Assembly: GCA_965249685.1 (NCBI GenBank)
Contig: CBDFMN010000003.1
Span: 2,108,001 to 2,172,000, forward strand
Source of the DNA: RH-AL1 sp965249685
GTDB taxonomy: Bacteria; Pseudomonadota; Alphaproteobacteria; Rhizobiales; Beijerinckiaceae
Direction of reading: 5' to 3'
Length of the DNA stretch: 64,000 nt
The notes beneath the pieces are model-generated. The model was not told the DNA's origin. It did no database searches and saw nothing but the letters and a program-made list of their open reading frames with translations. This document shows positions 54,792 to 63,894 of the stretch, piece after piece. The first letter of the stretch is position 1. Every line of letters starts with the position of its first letter. A program made the translations under genes and the position numbers.

Positions 54792-55691
54792 TTAAGAGGC
54801 GGTCCGCCATTCGCGCAAAATCGCGATGAGCGCGGCGAGCACAGGGCGCATCTGCCGTCGACTGGGATGGTAGAGAAAGAAGCCCGGAAATTGCGGCGAC
54901 CAATCGTCCAGCAACCGTACCAGCCGTCCGTCGGCAAGGAACGGCGCGGCGCGGTCCTCGAGCACATAGGCGAGGCCCAGCCCGTCCAGCGCGGCATCGA
55001 GCGCGATTTCCGGCTCGTTGACAGTCACCGCCGCGGCGGGCCTGACCTCCACTTCGCGGTCATCGCGCTTGAACTCCCAGGCTATGTCCGATCCGTCGGC
55101 GCGCATCCGATATCCTATGCAACGATGGTCGTTGAGGTCGGGCGGCGTCTTGGGCGGAGCATGCGCCGCCAGATACAAGGGTGAGGCAATCACGGCCATG
55201 CGCAGCGGCGGACTCACGGCGAGTGCGATCATGTCACCCTCCAGCTTTTCCCCGATGCGGATGCCCGCATCGAACCGGCCAGCGATGATATCGCGAAACT
55301 CGTATTCGATCAGCACCTCGACTGCGGCGCGGGGGTGCCGTTCGAGGAACACCGCGAGCACGGGACGGATCACGGCCTCATATGCCTGCCGCGTCGCGGT
55401 GATCCGGACCGTGCCCGCGACCTCGCCGCGCGCGCGACCGAGTTGATCGAGCGCACCGCCGATATCAGCCAGCGCTGGGGACAGCGTTCGCAATAGACGT
55501 TCGCCAGCCTCACTCGGCGCGACGCTGCGACTGTTGCGCTGGAGCAGGCGAACGCCGAGCCGCGTCTCCAGCCGCTTGAGCGTATGACTCAACGCCGAGG
55601 TGGACACCCCGAGCCCCGCCGCCGCGCGTCGGAAGCTCCGCGCTTCGGCGACGGCCGCAAACGCCATCAGGTCGTCTAAGCCAGCGTGCAT
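54792..55691 (-). CDS. LysR-family transcriptional regulator
   Basis: 299 residues. Winged helix LMAFAAVAEARSFRRAAAGL, LKRLETRLGVRLLQRNSRSV; effector domain VRITATRQAYEAVIRPVLAV onward. Intact. Divergent from the SDR at 55787 (95 bases between), which is its probable target. Confidence 0.9.
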   Translation of the reverse strand: MHAGLDDLMAFAAVAEARSFRRAAAGLGVSTSALSHTLKRLETRLGVRLLQRNSRSVAPSEAGERLLRTLSPALADIGGALDQLGRARGEVAGTVRITATRQAYEAVIRPVLAVFLERHPRAAVEVLIEYEFRDIIAGRFDAGIRIGEKLEGDMIALAVSPPLRMAVIASPLYLAAHAPPKTPPDLNDHRCIGYRMRADGSDIAWEFKRDDREVEVRPAAAVTVNEPEIALDAALDGLGLAYVLEDRAAPFLADGRLVRLLDDWSPQFPGFFLYHPSRRQMRPVLAALIAILREWRTAS

Positions 55692-55786
55692 CGTCCCACC
55701 TCCTTCAACGGCGCATACCGTTCGTGCCGTCTAATCGGATGGGAGAGCAAAGCCTATGTGGGAATGGACGTAACCAGGAGGTAACC

Positions 55787-56518
55787 ATGTCGAAGGTTGA
55801 CAAAACCGTTCTCATCACCGGCGCTTCGAGCGGGATCGGCGAGGCGACCGCGCGGGTGCTCGCCGCCGCGGGCGCTAGCGTCGTTCTGGGTGCGCGCCGG
55901 ACCGACCGGCTAGCGCGCATAGCAGACGAGATCCAAACCGCCGGCGGCAAGGTCCGGACTCGCGGGCTCGACGTCACCGATCCGAGTGACTTCCGCTTTT
56001 TTGTCGACTTTGCGGAGGACGAATTCGGACACGTCGACGTGTTGGTCAACAATGCCGGCGTGATGCCGTTGTCGCCGCTTCTCGCTCTCCAGGTCGATGA
56101 GTGGAACCGGATGATCGACGTCAACATCCGCGGCGTGCTGCACGGCATGGCGGCGGTGCTGCCGCGAATGGATGCGCGAGGGCGCGGCCACATCATCAAC
56201 GTTTCGTCGATCGGCGGCTTCGTCGCCCAGCCGACCGCTGCAGTGTACAGCGCCACCAAGTTCGCGGTCCGAGCGATCTCCGAGGGCCTGCGCAAGGAGA
56301 GTGCGACCATCCGCTCGACCTGCATCTACCCAGGCGTCGTCACCTCCGAGCTTGCCGACACGATCAGCGACCCCGTCGCGCGCGCGCGAATGAACGAGTA
56401 TCGCAAGATCGCGATCGAACCCGACGCGATCGGACGCGCGATCCTGTATGCGATCGAACAGCCAGACGATGTCGACGTGAACGAAATCGTGGTCCGTCCG
56501 ATCGCAACGCAGGTCTGA
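55787..56518 (+). CDS. short-chain dehydrogenase/reductase
   Basis: 243 residues: VLITGASSGIGEATARVLAA, DVLVNNAGVMP, VSSIGG (Ser), YSATKFAVR (Tyr/Lys) and a short C-terminus ending IVVRPIATQV. An excellent AGGAGG lies seven bases before the ATG. Belongs to the large SDR group of serine/3-hydroxyacid-like dehydrogenases; substrate unknown. Divergent LysR upstream. Confidence 0.9.
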   Translation: MSKVDKTVLITGASSGIGEATARVLAAAGASVVLGARRTDRLARIADEIQTAGGKVRTRGLDVTDPSDFRFFVDFAEDEFGHVDVLVNNAGVMPLSPLLALQVDEWNRMIDVNIRGVLHGMAAVLPRMDARGRGHIINVSSIGGFVAQPTAAVYSATKFAVRAISEGLRKESATIRSTCIYPGVVTSELADTISDPVARARMNEYRKIAIEPDAIGRAILYAIEQPDDVDVNEIVVRPIATQV

Positions 56519-56800
56519 CCGGCGTCGCGACCGCAGACCGACGCCGCTGCTGACAGACGCTCGATCCGCTCCGTCGAAGCACCGCATCGACCGCTTCGGC
56601 GTGCCAGCCGCGTTGCTGATCACCTATCTGTGTCCCGGCTCCACTCCTGCCATGGTGGATCGCCCTGCGCGAGGTGCCGCCGTTCACGCTGGTCGGTTTA
56701 CCCGGGCTTGTCACTAGAGGCCCTCGTACGCGTGCGTCGTAGCGCGCCAATCCGACCGACTGCGGCGATCTCGAGCGTGACTAGAGTTCGAAGCCTCAGC

Positions 56801-56985
56801 ATGACCGACCAGCCTGTCACCTCCATCGGCCGTTTCAAGTTGACAACATTGGTCGATGGGCATTTCCCCCGCCGACGCTGCCTTCATTCCCAGTGCTAAC
56901 ACGCCAGAGGGTCAGGCGTTGTTCGTTGCCGCCGGCCTCCCTGCAGCAGGGCCTTCGATGGAGCCGTTCAATGCCTTTGCCGTCG
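56801..56985 (+). pseudogene. MBL-fold hydrolase N-terminal remnant
   Basis: MTDQPVTSIGRFKLTTLVDG, then after a frame change AAFIPSANTPEGQALFVAAG and SMEPFNAFAVDA, resembling the first ~65 residues of metallo-beta-lactamase-fold hydrolases (VTALVDG...FIPSA...NAFLVDTGGR). The HxHxDH metal motif and everything after are gone. In this gene graveyard it is followed directly by a fragment of another family. Confidence 0.5.
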
Positions 56986-57006
56986 ATGCGCGCAGTTCTA
57001 TCGTCG

Positions 57007-57144
57007 CTGCCGCACGTCGACGTGTATGAGTACGACGGTGCGGGACACGGCTTCGCTACAGAGTTCGGCGAGCGCCGCTTGGACGCTTCCGCCAAGCTCG
57101 CGGAGCAGCGCATCGCTGTCTTCTTTGCGGCCAACCTCACTTAA
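57007..57144 (+). pseudogene. dienelactone hydrolase-family C-terminal fragment
   Basis: LPHVDVYEYDGAGHGFATEF and LAEQRIAVFFAANLT-stop match the last 45 residues of dienelactone hydrolases, including the catalytic His in GAGHGF. Nothing of the N-terminal part with the nucleophile Cys is present. Confidence 0.55.
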
Positions 57145-57289
57145 GAGCCGAATAGGGCAGGACTGGCCGTAGCCCAGTGCTGGTCGCGTCCGTATCGATG
57201 ACGTCGGCGGCGATCGTCGCGAGGTCGATGGCACGCCCGCCGATGCCGCTGCCCGATCCATAACTCTCGTGTCAGATGTGAAGGGTCAT

Positions 57290-57736
57290 GCAAGGATCGA
57301 GGTGCAAGCAAGCTCGGTGATCGACGCGCCGATACGCGAGGTGTGATTCGTCGTACGCGATTTCACCGCTGTGGCCACGTGGTTGCCCGGAGTAGAGAGC
57401 TGCGTGCTGGAAAGCGACGGTACCGCGGATCGTGTTGGTGCCGTTCGCCGACTGGACATGGGCGAGGCGGGAGTTATCCGCGAACGAATGCTCGGCTTTT
57501 CCGACGCGGCCTCTCGTTTCGACTTCGCCATTATCGAGACGAGCCTGCCGGTCAGCAACTATCGATCGACGATCGCCTTGCGTCCGATCACCGACGGCGA
57601 CCGCACGTTCATCGTTTGGTCGGGCCGGTTCGACGCGCCCCCGGAGCACGCGGCCGAGATGACGGCGCGGATGCCTCAAGACATCTATCAGGCCGGCTTC
57701 GACGGCATCGCGGCGCTCGTCGCCGCCGCGCACTGA
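57290..57736 (+). pseudogene. SRPBCC (polyketide-cyclase-like) protein with premature stop
   Basis: The frame ARIEVQASSVIDAPIREV-stop-FVVRDFTAVATWLPGVE continues through SNYRSTIALRPITDGDRTFI, VWSGRFDAP to AGFDGIAALVAAAH. This is a complete SRPBCC protein of ~149 residues except that the conserved Trp after IREV is TGA (57344-57346) and the start codon is missing. A short version starting after the stop would lack the first strand and helix. Ends just before the next SDR. Confidence 0.7.
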
Positions 57737-57741
57737 CGGGT

Positions 57742-58317
57742 ATGACGGACATAGCGAGACAAACCGTATCACTGGACGACAAGACGATCATCGTAACCGG
57801 AGCTGGCAGCGGCATCGGCCGCGCCACTGCCATCCTGCTGGCCGAGGCTGGCGCGTCTGTCGTGCTGGCCGGCACCACGCCGGAGACGCTCGAGCGCACG
57901 TCCGCACAGATCGCGGCAGCGGGCGGCAAGGCGCTGATCGTGAAGACGGACGTGGGCGAAGAGCGCGATATCGAGGCCCTCGTCGCCCCACACGATCGAC
58001 GTCCGCATTGGGCCGAATATACCGCGTCCAAACACGCGGCGGTCGACCTGACCCGTGCCGCCTCCACCGAGACAGGCGAGACGAAGGTGCGCGTCAATGC
58101 CGTCCTCCCTGGATACATCGTGACTCCGATGTCCAGCCATCTTCTTGAAGATCCAGCGCTGAAGCGTGCGAACGAAACCGCGCTCGAGCGACATTCCATC
58201 GGTCGTTTCGGCCAGTCAGAGGACGTGGGCTATGCCGTTCGATGGTTGCTCTCGGACGAAGCCGCATTCGTCAATGGCGCGCTGCTCGCCGTGAATGGCG
58301 GTTTCACCGCTCGGTGA
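57742..58317 (+). pseudogene. SDR with in-frame internal deletion
   Basis: 191 codons. N-terminus TIIVTGAGSGIGRATAILLA and C-terminus NAVLPGYIVTPMSSHLLEDP ... LLAVNGGFTAR are a normal SDR (usual length ~250), but between DIEALVA and WAEYTASKHAAV about 60 residues are missing, including NNAG and the catalytic Ser. The frame is preserved. Tyr and Lys of YTASK are still there, but it cannot form the standard active site. Confidence 0.72.
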
Positions 58318-58722
58318 CCGAAAGCGTGAACTGCTGGGAACTCTTCTGCGGTGCGCTGCCGTTCGGAACGGACACGATCGGCGAAGAACAACAACTCCTT
58401 CGGCACGCGCAGAAGACACGAAGTCATGTGGTTGGATGTAAAAAGGTCGTTGTACTTGGCGGCGCATGCAGAATGAGTCGCGCTGTAGCCGACGCTGCCG
58501 GAGAAGCGACGAGCCAAGCGCGTTGCGATCAACCAAGCGCCGAACCTGCTGAGAGACTGCACCATGACGGCTGCCGGGCCGTCGGGTACGCGGGCCGCCA
58601 CCGCGAAGTAGAACCGCGACGCCAAACCCAGTAGGAGGCCGACGGCGCACGCGAGTACCAGCAAGGGACAGGTCCAGACCGTCACGATCAACGGTTGGTT
58701 GTCTTCGTTCTCCTGCTCGTCG
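58318..58722 (-). other. region of about 400 bases with an unassigned open frame
   Basis: On the minus strand an open frame (58739 to about 58230) begins MRLLCDDEQENEDNQPLIVT and has a hydrophobic helix (PLLVLACAVGLLLGLA), but it overlaps the ends of both neighbouring genes and matches no family I know. It could be a small membrane protein or chance. Nothing else recognised. Confidence 0.25.
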
Positions 58723-59652
58723 TCACAAAGCAAGCGCAACGCCGCTTAGAGTAAGCCCGATCGACAGGATTACCCGAATACCGAGCGGCTCCCCGAGTAT
58801 GATCACCGCCGATACGACGCCGACCAGTGGAACCAGGAGCATCGCCGTCGATGCCGTAGAGGGCGCGAGCCTTTTCAGAGCGGCAAACCAGGTGAGATAG
58901 CAGATCGCCATCGGGAGAACGACCATGTAGGCGAGAAGCGCGAGTTGCCCTGACGTCGGAGCGGAGAAGCGAGGGTGCTCGAACGCCAGACCGATAACAG
59001 TCATCGGCAAGCAGCCAAGGCCCACCTGCCAAGCTGTCGAAGACAGTGGCGCCATCGGCAGGGGTTTGCCGTTCAGGAGCGCGCCGAGGGCAAAGAGGAC
59101 CGCGGCGGCGAGCGCAATGCCGACTCCGAAGAGTTGACCACCACCAAGGGAGATGCCTTGGCCGCCAAGCAGGATTGCGACGCCAGCCATGCCGAGCGTC
59201 AGTCCGGCGACCCCCTTTCTCGTCGGTCGAGTGCCGGCGATCGGCCATGCCAGGATGGTAACCCATATGGGCATGGTGAAGATCAGCAGCGCGGCTTCGC
59301 CGACGGGGAGCCAAAGCAGGCTGAGCGTCGCAAAGCCCATCCAAGCAAACACGTTCGTGAACGCCGCAAGGAGGAGCCGAGGAAAACTCGCGAGAGGTAC
59401 GGTTAGCCGATCCCCCCTGGCCACGGCCGTCACCGCCAGCAACAGGGCCGCTATCAGTCCGACGGAGCCACGCAGGAACAGCGGCGGCCAGACATTCAGC
59501 AACAGCTTCATGAACGTGAAGTTCATCCCCCAGCCAATGATCGTGACAAGCAGCAATCCGATCCCGGCCAGACGACCGGAACCGTCCGCCGCTCCTGGAA
59601 TTCCGAAGGCCGCTTCATCGGTTTCGACAAGCGTTGGTTTTGCAATCGACAT
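58723..59652 (-). CDS. DMT-superfamily (EamA) transporter
   Basis: 309 residues with ten hydrophobic helices in two EamA repeats (first: LLLVTIIGWGMNFTFMKLLL; second: GVGIALAAAVLFALGALLNG). The C-terminal GEPLGIRVILSIGLTLSGVA is typical. An exporter of metabolites or drugs; substrate unknown. AAGGGAGAGG precedes the ATG. The frame is open 20 codons further upstream but without family similarity. Confidence 0.9.
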   Translation of the reverse strand: MSIAKPTLVETDEAAFGIPGAADGSGRLAGIGLLLVTIIGWGMNFTFMKLLLNVWPPLFLRGSVGLIAALLLAVTAVARGDRLTVPLASFPRLLLAAFTNVFAWMGFATLSLLWLPVGEAALLIFTMPIWVTILAWPIAGTRPTRKGVAGLTLGMAGVAILLGGQGISLGGGQLFGVGIALAAAVLFALGALLNGKPLPMAPLSSTAWQVGLGCLPMTVIGLAFEHPRFSAPTSGQLALLAYMVVLPMAICYLTWFAALKRLAPSTASTAMLLVPLVGVVSAVIILGEPLGIRVILSIGLTLSGVALAL

Positions 59653-59858
59653 CTTTGCCTCTCCCTTGTTGCATCGCAGATCGGCGACGGCCATGGATCG
59701 CCACGAAGCCAACCGAACCCGTCGACGTCGTGCGCCGATCTCTGCATGTCACCTGCGCGTTCGGCGGAGACGGCCGGCGAGCCGGCTCGGCTCCACTGCC
59801 TGCGGCGATCGCGGTCGCCGTCTGAGGTGAGGCCGCGACGCCGTGAGCGACCTTCCGG

Positions 59859-60686
59859 TCAATACCCGGTCGCGAGTGCGTCCGCCTTCCACCCCTCCAT
59901 GTCCTTGAGAAAAGCGTCGAACTTGCTGTGGGCGATCGCGTATGCGCGCTCGCCCAGAGGCAGGTGGAGCGGCGGCTCCGGAGCGTCGACGGCCTTGAGT
60001 ATCACGATCGCCGCCTTGGTGGGGTCCCCCGCCTGCTTGCCGTCGTTGGCCGCGCGGTAAGTGCGGAAACGGCCGGCGGTGTCGGCGTATTCCGGCATCT
60101 CACGCTTGGCCGCGTTGATCGAGCGACCGAGGAACTCGGTCCGAAACGGGCCGGGCTCGACGATAATCACACGGATGCCGAAGGGCGCCACCTCCTGTGC
60201 CAGGGCCTCCGAAAAGCCCTCGACTGCGAACTTGCTCGCGCAATAAAAGCCGCTCCCTGCGCCGCCCGCGATCCCCGCACCGGAGGACAGATTGACGATC
60301 CTGCCGTGTCCGCTCCTGCGCATTGCCGACAGAGCGGCCCGCGTGGTTTCAATCAGCCCGAAAACGTTGGTCTCGAATACAGGGCGGTATTCTGCCGGCT
60401 CCGCCTCTTCGACCGCGCCGACGAAGCCGAAGCCCGCGTTGTTGACCAGCACGTCGAGGCCGCCGAAGGTTTCCTCGGCAAGCCTGATCGCGGACGCCGC
60501 GTCGCCCGCCTTCGTCACGTCCACCGCGACCGCACGCGCCGTATTGGGGTAACGCGCGATCAGGTCATCGAGGCTGTCCGCCTGACGGGCGGTGGCGACG
60601 AGCCGGTCGCCGCGTTGGAGGACTGCGTCTGCCAGTGCTTCACCCAATCCGGAAGAGCATCCTGTTATCAGCCAAGTCTTGGTCAT
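59859..60686 (-). CDS. short-chain dehydrogenase/reductase
   Basis: 275 residues: WLITGCSSGLGEALADAVLQ, LDVLVNNAGFGFVG, NLSSGAGI (Ser), FYCASKFAVEG (Tyr/Lys) and a C-terminal substrate domain ending in LPLGERAYAIAHSKF. A classical retinol-dehydrogenase-like bacterial SDR. Divergent from the LysR regulator at 60780 (93 bases), a common pairing. Confidence 0.9.
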   Translation of the reverse strand: MTKTWLITGCSSGLGEALADAVLQRGDRLVATARQADSLDDLIARYPNTARAVAVDVTKAGDAASAIRLAEETFGGLDVLVNNAGFGFVGAVEEAEPAEYRPVFETNVFGLIETTRAALSAMRRSGHGRIVNLSSGAGIAGGAGSGFYCASKFAVEGFSEALAQEVAPFGIRVIIVEPGPFRTEFLGRSINAAKREMPEYADTAGRFRTYRAANDGKQAGDPTKAAIVILKAVDAPEPPLHLPLGERAYAIAHSKFDAFLKDMEGWKADALATGY

Positions 60687-60779
60687 GAAGCGTTCCTTTC
60701 AGTTTTCCAAGTGGTAGGGACAGCCTTGTGCGGCGACTGACAACGCTGCACGGTCGACGTTCAATTCTGTGGGGCACGC

Positions 60780-61631
60780 GTGGACTGGAGCGATGTCAGA
60801 ATCTTCCTCGCGATCGTACGGGCGGGGACGCTTGGCGGCGCCGCGCGGTCGCTTCACCTCAGCCATCCGACAATCGGCCGGCGTCTGCAGGCCCTTGAGC
60901 AGGCTACCGGGCAGATCCTTTTCCAACGGACGGCCGATGGTTTCGTCCTGACGGACGAAGGAGCGGCGATCGTCCCGCTGGCGGAGCAGATGGAGGAAGG
61001 TGCCCTGACGATCGGGCGCCGCCTCGCCGGCGATGCGCAGGAACTTGATGGAACGTTGCGAATATCGTCGGCGGATTGGTTTGGAGCGTTTGTTCTGCCG
61101 CCTGTGGTTGCCAAGTTGGGGCAGGCGTACCCGCATGTTGTCGTCGAGTTGCTGACCGGTTCCCGACTTTTCAACCTTGCGCAGCGCGAAGCGGATATCG
61201 CATTCCGCATCGTTCCGTTCGACTCAGCCGACATCGTGCAGCGAAAACTGGTCGGGATGCGCTACGCAGCCTATGTCGCGGCGCAAGGGGAAGACCCGAA
61301 GATCGGTGATGGTGCAGGACAGGCGTTGATCGTCATGGACGGGTCGACCGGCGCGTTTCCGGATATTGCTTGGCTCAGGGCGCAATTTCCAAACGCGCGG
61401 ATTGGTCTCCGCTCGAACAACCGCAATGTGCAGTCGCAGATGTGCAGGAACGGACTGGGCATCGCCGTACTGCCCCGCCCGGTGGGCGACAACGTCCCGG
61501 GACTGCGCCGGCTTGCTCTCGAGGAGGAGCCGCCGCAGCGGGCCATCTGGATGGGTTATCACCGCGACCTGAAGCGACTTGCGCGGCTGCGGGCGTTCAT
61601 CAGGCTTATGGTCGAACACCTCGCCGTCTGA
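60780..61631 (+). CDS. LysR-family transcriptional regulator
   Basis: 283 residues from a GTG. Winged helix VRIFLAIVRAGTLGGAARSL, LQALEQATGQILFQRTADGF, then the effector domain RISSADWFGAFVLPPVVAKL onward. Complete. Likely controls the divergent SDR. Confidence 0.88.
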   Translation: MDWSDVRIFLAIVRAGTLGGAARSLHLSHPTIGRRLQALEQATGQILFQRTADGFVLTDEGAAIVPLAEQMEEGALTIGRRLAGDAQELDGTLRISSADWFGAFVLPPVVAKLGQAYPHVVVELLTGSRLFNLAQREADIAFRIVPFDSADIVQRKLVGMRYAAYVAAQGEDPKIGDGAGQALIVMDGSTGAFPDIAWLRAQFPNARIGLRSNNRNVQSQMCRNGLGIAVLPRPVGDNVPGLRRLALEEEPPQRAIWMGYHRDLKRLARLRAFIRLMVEHLAV

Positions 61632-61688
61632 AAGAGGTGCTAACATAGCGGGCCCGCGCAGAGATCTTTGAGGTTTGTCTGTGCTCGG

Positions 61689-61988
61689 TCAGACCGGGTC
61701 CACGAGGCTCTGCTTGGGCAATGCGTCGGTGAAGCGAACAACGTCCGCCATCACGCGAGGCGTTTCGGGCGAGGCAAGTGCGGCCCGCATCGCAGCTTCG
61801 TCGCGGAACCGACATTCGGCGATGGCAATTGTCCCTGCGCCGGTGTCAGCGGGCCAGAAGGCTTCGCAACTCTCCAACCCGAGCTTTCCCCAGCATTCCA
61901 TCACCAGCGGGAGATGATGCCGGACGTAATAGCCACGGTCAAAGCGCGTGGCTGCATCGCCGGAATAGGTCACGTACATGGTCGTCAT
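61689..61988 (-). CDS. EthD-family protein
   Basis: 99 residues, ferredoxin-like alpha+beta barrel: RGYYVRHHLPLVMECWGKLG (the EthD YY-HLPL motif), IAECRFRDEAAMRAALASPE. EthD proteins often accompany oxidative degradation genes; function uncertain. Its ATG overlaps the stop of the dehydrogenase remnant (ATGA), so it was the last gene of a SnoaL-dehydrogenase-EthD operon. Confidence 0.83.
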   Translation of the reverse strand: MTTMYVTYSGDAATRFDRGYYVRHHLPLVMECWGKLGLESCEAFWPADTGAGTIAIAECRFRDEAAMRAALASPETPRVMADVVRFTDALPKQSLVDPV

Positions 61989-62374
61989 GCTCGCCGTCCT
62001 TGCTTGATGGTATAGTCGGCCATGATGGACCAGTCCTTCTCGCCAAGCCCCGCCTCGACCGCTTCGCCCAGACGTGTCCGCACCGCGTCCGGCATGGGCA
62101 GGCTTTAACCGGCGGCTTCCGCAGCTGCGGTGGCCAATCGTAGGTCCTTCAACCCCAGCTTTGCCTTGAAGCCGGGCTCATAGTGCTTCTTGGCGATGTT
62201 CGCGCCGCAGCCCTCAAAGGCGCGGCCGCCGAACAGCGTACCCAGGATCATCGCGAAGAAAGTGCCACGCGGCAGGCCGTTGGCCTCGGTCAGCACCACC
62301 GCCTCGGCCATAGCCTTGATCGCCATCGTGATCATCATGTTGGCGGCGTGGGCACGCGGCGGATCCTCGCCCAC
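61985..62374 (-). pseudogene. 3-hydroxyisobutyrate-dehydrogenase-family C-terminal remnant
   Basis: HAANMMITMAIKAMAEAVVL, ANGLPRGTFFAMILGTLFGG and KHYEPGFKAKLGLKDLRLAT are the C-terminal helical domain of NAD(P)-dependent beta-hydroxyacid dehydrogenases. An in-frame TAA (62105-62107) then interrupts the domain, and the same frame continues LPMPDAVRTRLGEAVEAGLG, MADYTIKQGRRA to a TGA overlapping the EthD start. The Rossmann half (~165 residues) is missing. So a truncation plus one nonsense mutation. Confidence 0.75.
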
Positions 62375-62467
62375 TTGCCTGACCAGACATAGGCGCGCCG
62401 GATTGTGCGCGCTACGAGGCCGGCCGGGAGCGGACGATGTCGAGCGGTGTTGGGTTGTCCTGCCGGC

Positions 62468-62905
62468 TCATGGGGATTTCTCAACGACCTGAGCATAGGC
62501 GGGTACGTTCCAGTAGAACGGCCGGAATTCGACGATGCGATCGCCGGCCACGCGTACGACCTGTGCCATCGGCAGGTCGAGCGTTTCGCCCGACGCACGC
62601 GAGCGGGTGACGAGACGGCAGGTAATGACCACGGTATCGCCCTGTGCGAAGAAGCGCGTCTCCTCGACGGCGAGCCGATCGAAGGCCTGGCTCATCTGCC
62701 GAGCCCAATCCTCGTATCCAGCGTGACCGTGGAACTCGCCGCCCCAGGGCAGGTCCGGCGACTGGTGCAACACCACGCCCGGGTCGAGCGTGGCGGCCAT
62801 CTCGGCGAAGCTCACACCCGCTTCGCTGCCTCCGGCACTCATATAAGCGGCTTCCGCGGCGTAGAAGCGCTCGACGACGCCGCGGGTGGAAACTTGGCCC
62901 GCCAT
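62468..62905 (-). CDS. SnoaL-like NTF2-fold protein
   Basis: 145 residues: VVERFYAAEAAYMSAGGSEA, LHQSPDLPWGGEFHGHAGYE, VVITCRLVTRSRASGE and VVRVAGDRIVEFRPFYWNVP. This is the SnoaL-like dehydratase/isomerase fold. GGAGGTG before the ATG (spacing ~6) fixes the start; an upstream extension is open but is promoter DNA. Divergent from the TetR gene at 63094, the probable repressor. Confidence 0.82.
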   Translation of the reverse strand: MAGQVSTRGVVERFYAAEAAYMSAGGSEAGVSFAEMAATLDPGVVLHQSPDLPWGGEFHGHAGYEDWARQMSQAFDRLAVEETRFFAQGDTVVITCRLVTRSRASGETLDLPMAQVVRVAGDRIVEFRPFYWNVPAYAQVVEKSP

Positions 62906-63093
62906 GGTCACACCTCCACCCGGCCTCGTCCTAACGACCTCTTTCGGCGTCGTCGCCATCGCTGACCTCTCGCGTTGCATGACCACGGTCATCGCCCTTA
63001 CTTTCGGATCGTACGGTCCACAAGTTGCTCGACCCTTGCCGCTTGTCAATGACATTTGGATCAAATAATCCGTAAGTCTGAGAGAGAGGCGAG

Positions 63094-63732
63094 ATGCCCC
63101 GTACGGGTCGACCCAGGCACTTCGAAAGGGATGATGCGCTCGATGCCGCAATGCAGCTCTTCTGGCGACAGGGCTACGAGTCGACCTCGCTGGACCAACT
63201 CAAGCGGGCGATGGGCGGCCTTTCAGCCGCGAGTTTCTACGGAGCGTTCAGCTCCAAGGAGAGCCTCTACCGCGAAGCGCTGGCGCGTTACCTCGACACG
63301 CACGGGCAGGTCGTTGCGGCCTTACGCGACGACGCGCTCGCGCCACGCGCCGCGCTCGAGCAGGCACTTCGCCGATCAGCCCGATTGCAGACCGACGCGC
63401 AATGGCCGAAAGGCTGCATGATCGTGCTTTCCGCCATCAACGCTTCGCCGGGGAATACGCACCTTCAAGCGCTAGTCGGCGCTGAACGAGGACGCATCCG
63501 AGACGCCATCCGACGCTGCATCGACCGAGCTATACAGATGGGCGAGCTACGGGCTGATGTCGACGCTCAGGGTCTGGCCACATTGGCGGACGCGCTGCTT
63601 GTCGGCATGTCGGTTCAGGCGCGGGACGGAATATCGCATACAGCCATCGAAGCTGCGGTGTCGAACCTGCTCCAAGTGTGGGACATGAACCGTGCAATGT
63701 ACCGCGAGCCCTTGACTCCTGGGCATTCGTGA
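63094..63732 (+). CDS. TetR/AcrR-family transcriptional regulator
   Basis: 212 residues. Helix-turn-helix region LFWRQGYESTSLDQLKRAMG and SAASFYGAFSSKESLYREAL; ligand domain with GCMIVLSAINASPGN. The latter is the form seen in TetR regulators of small oxidoreductase/SnoaL operons. Complete. Divergent from the SnoaL-like gene. Confidence 0.9.
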   Translation: MPRTGRPRHFERDDALDAAMQLFWRQGYESTSLDQLKRAMGGLSAASFYGAFSSKESLYREALARYLDTHGQVVAALRDDALAPRAALEQALRRSARLQTDAQWPKGCMIVLSAINASPGNTHLQALVGAERGRIRDAIRRCIDRAIQMGELRADVDAQGLATLADALLVGMSVQARDGISHTAIEAAVSNLLQVWDMNRAMYREPLTPGHS

Positions 63733-63894
63733 AGCCGATGCGCTTGCAGCTCCGCAGGTAGACTTCGGTAAACCAAGCCGTCTCTCCTGTTCGGAGCTAG
63801 AAGTCGCGTCTCGCCGGATCGAGCGCGGCGAAGCCGGCGACGACGTTGCCGGCTGGGTAGTCGACGAGATGCAGGGCGCCAACAGCCGTCTTCT

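Noticed and set aside
57146..57261. Minus-strand frame ending PVLPYSALK as an SDR or epimerase tail
   Set aside because: Only ~35 residues with no diagnostic motif; could be chance.
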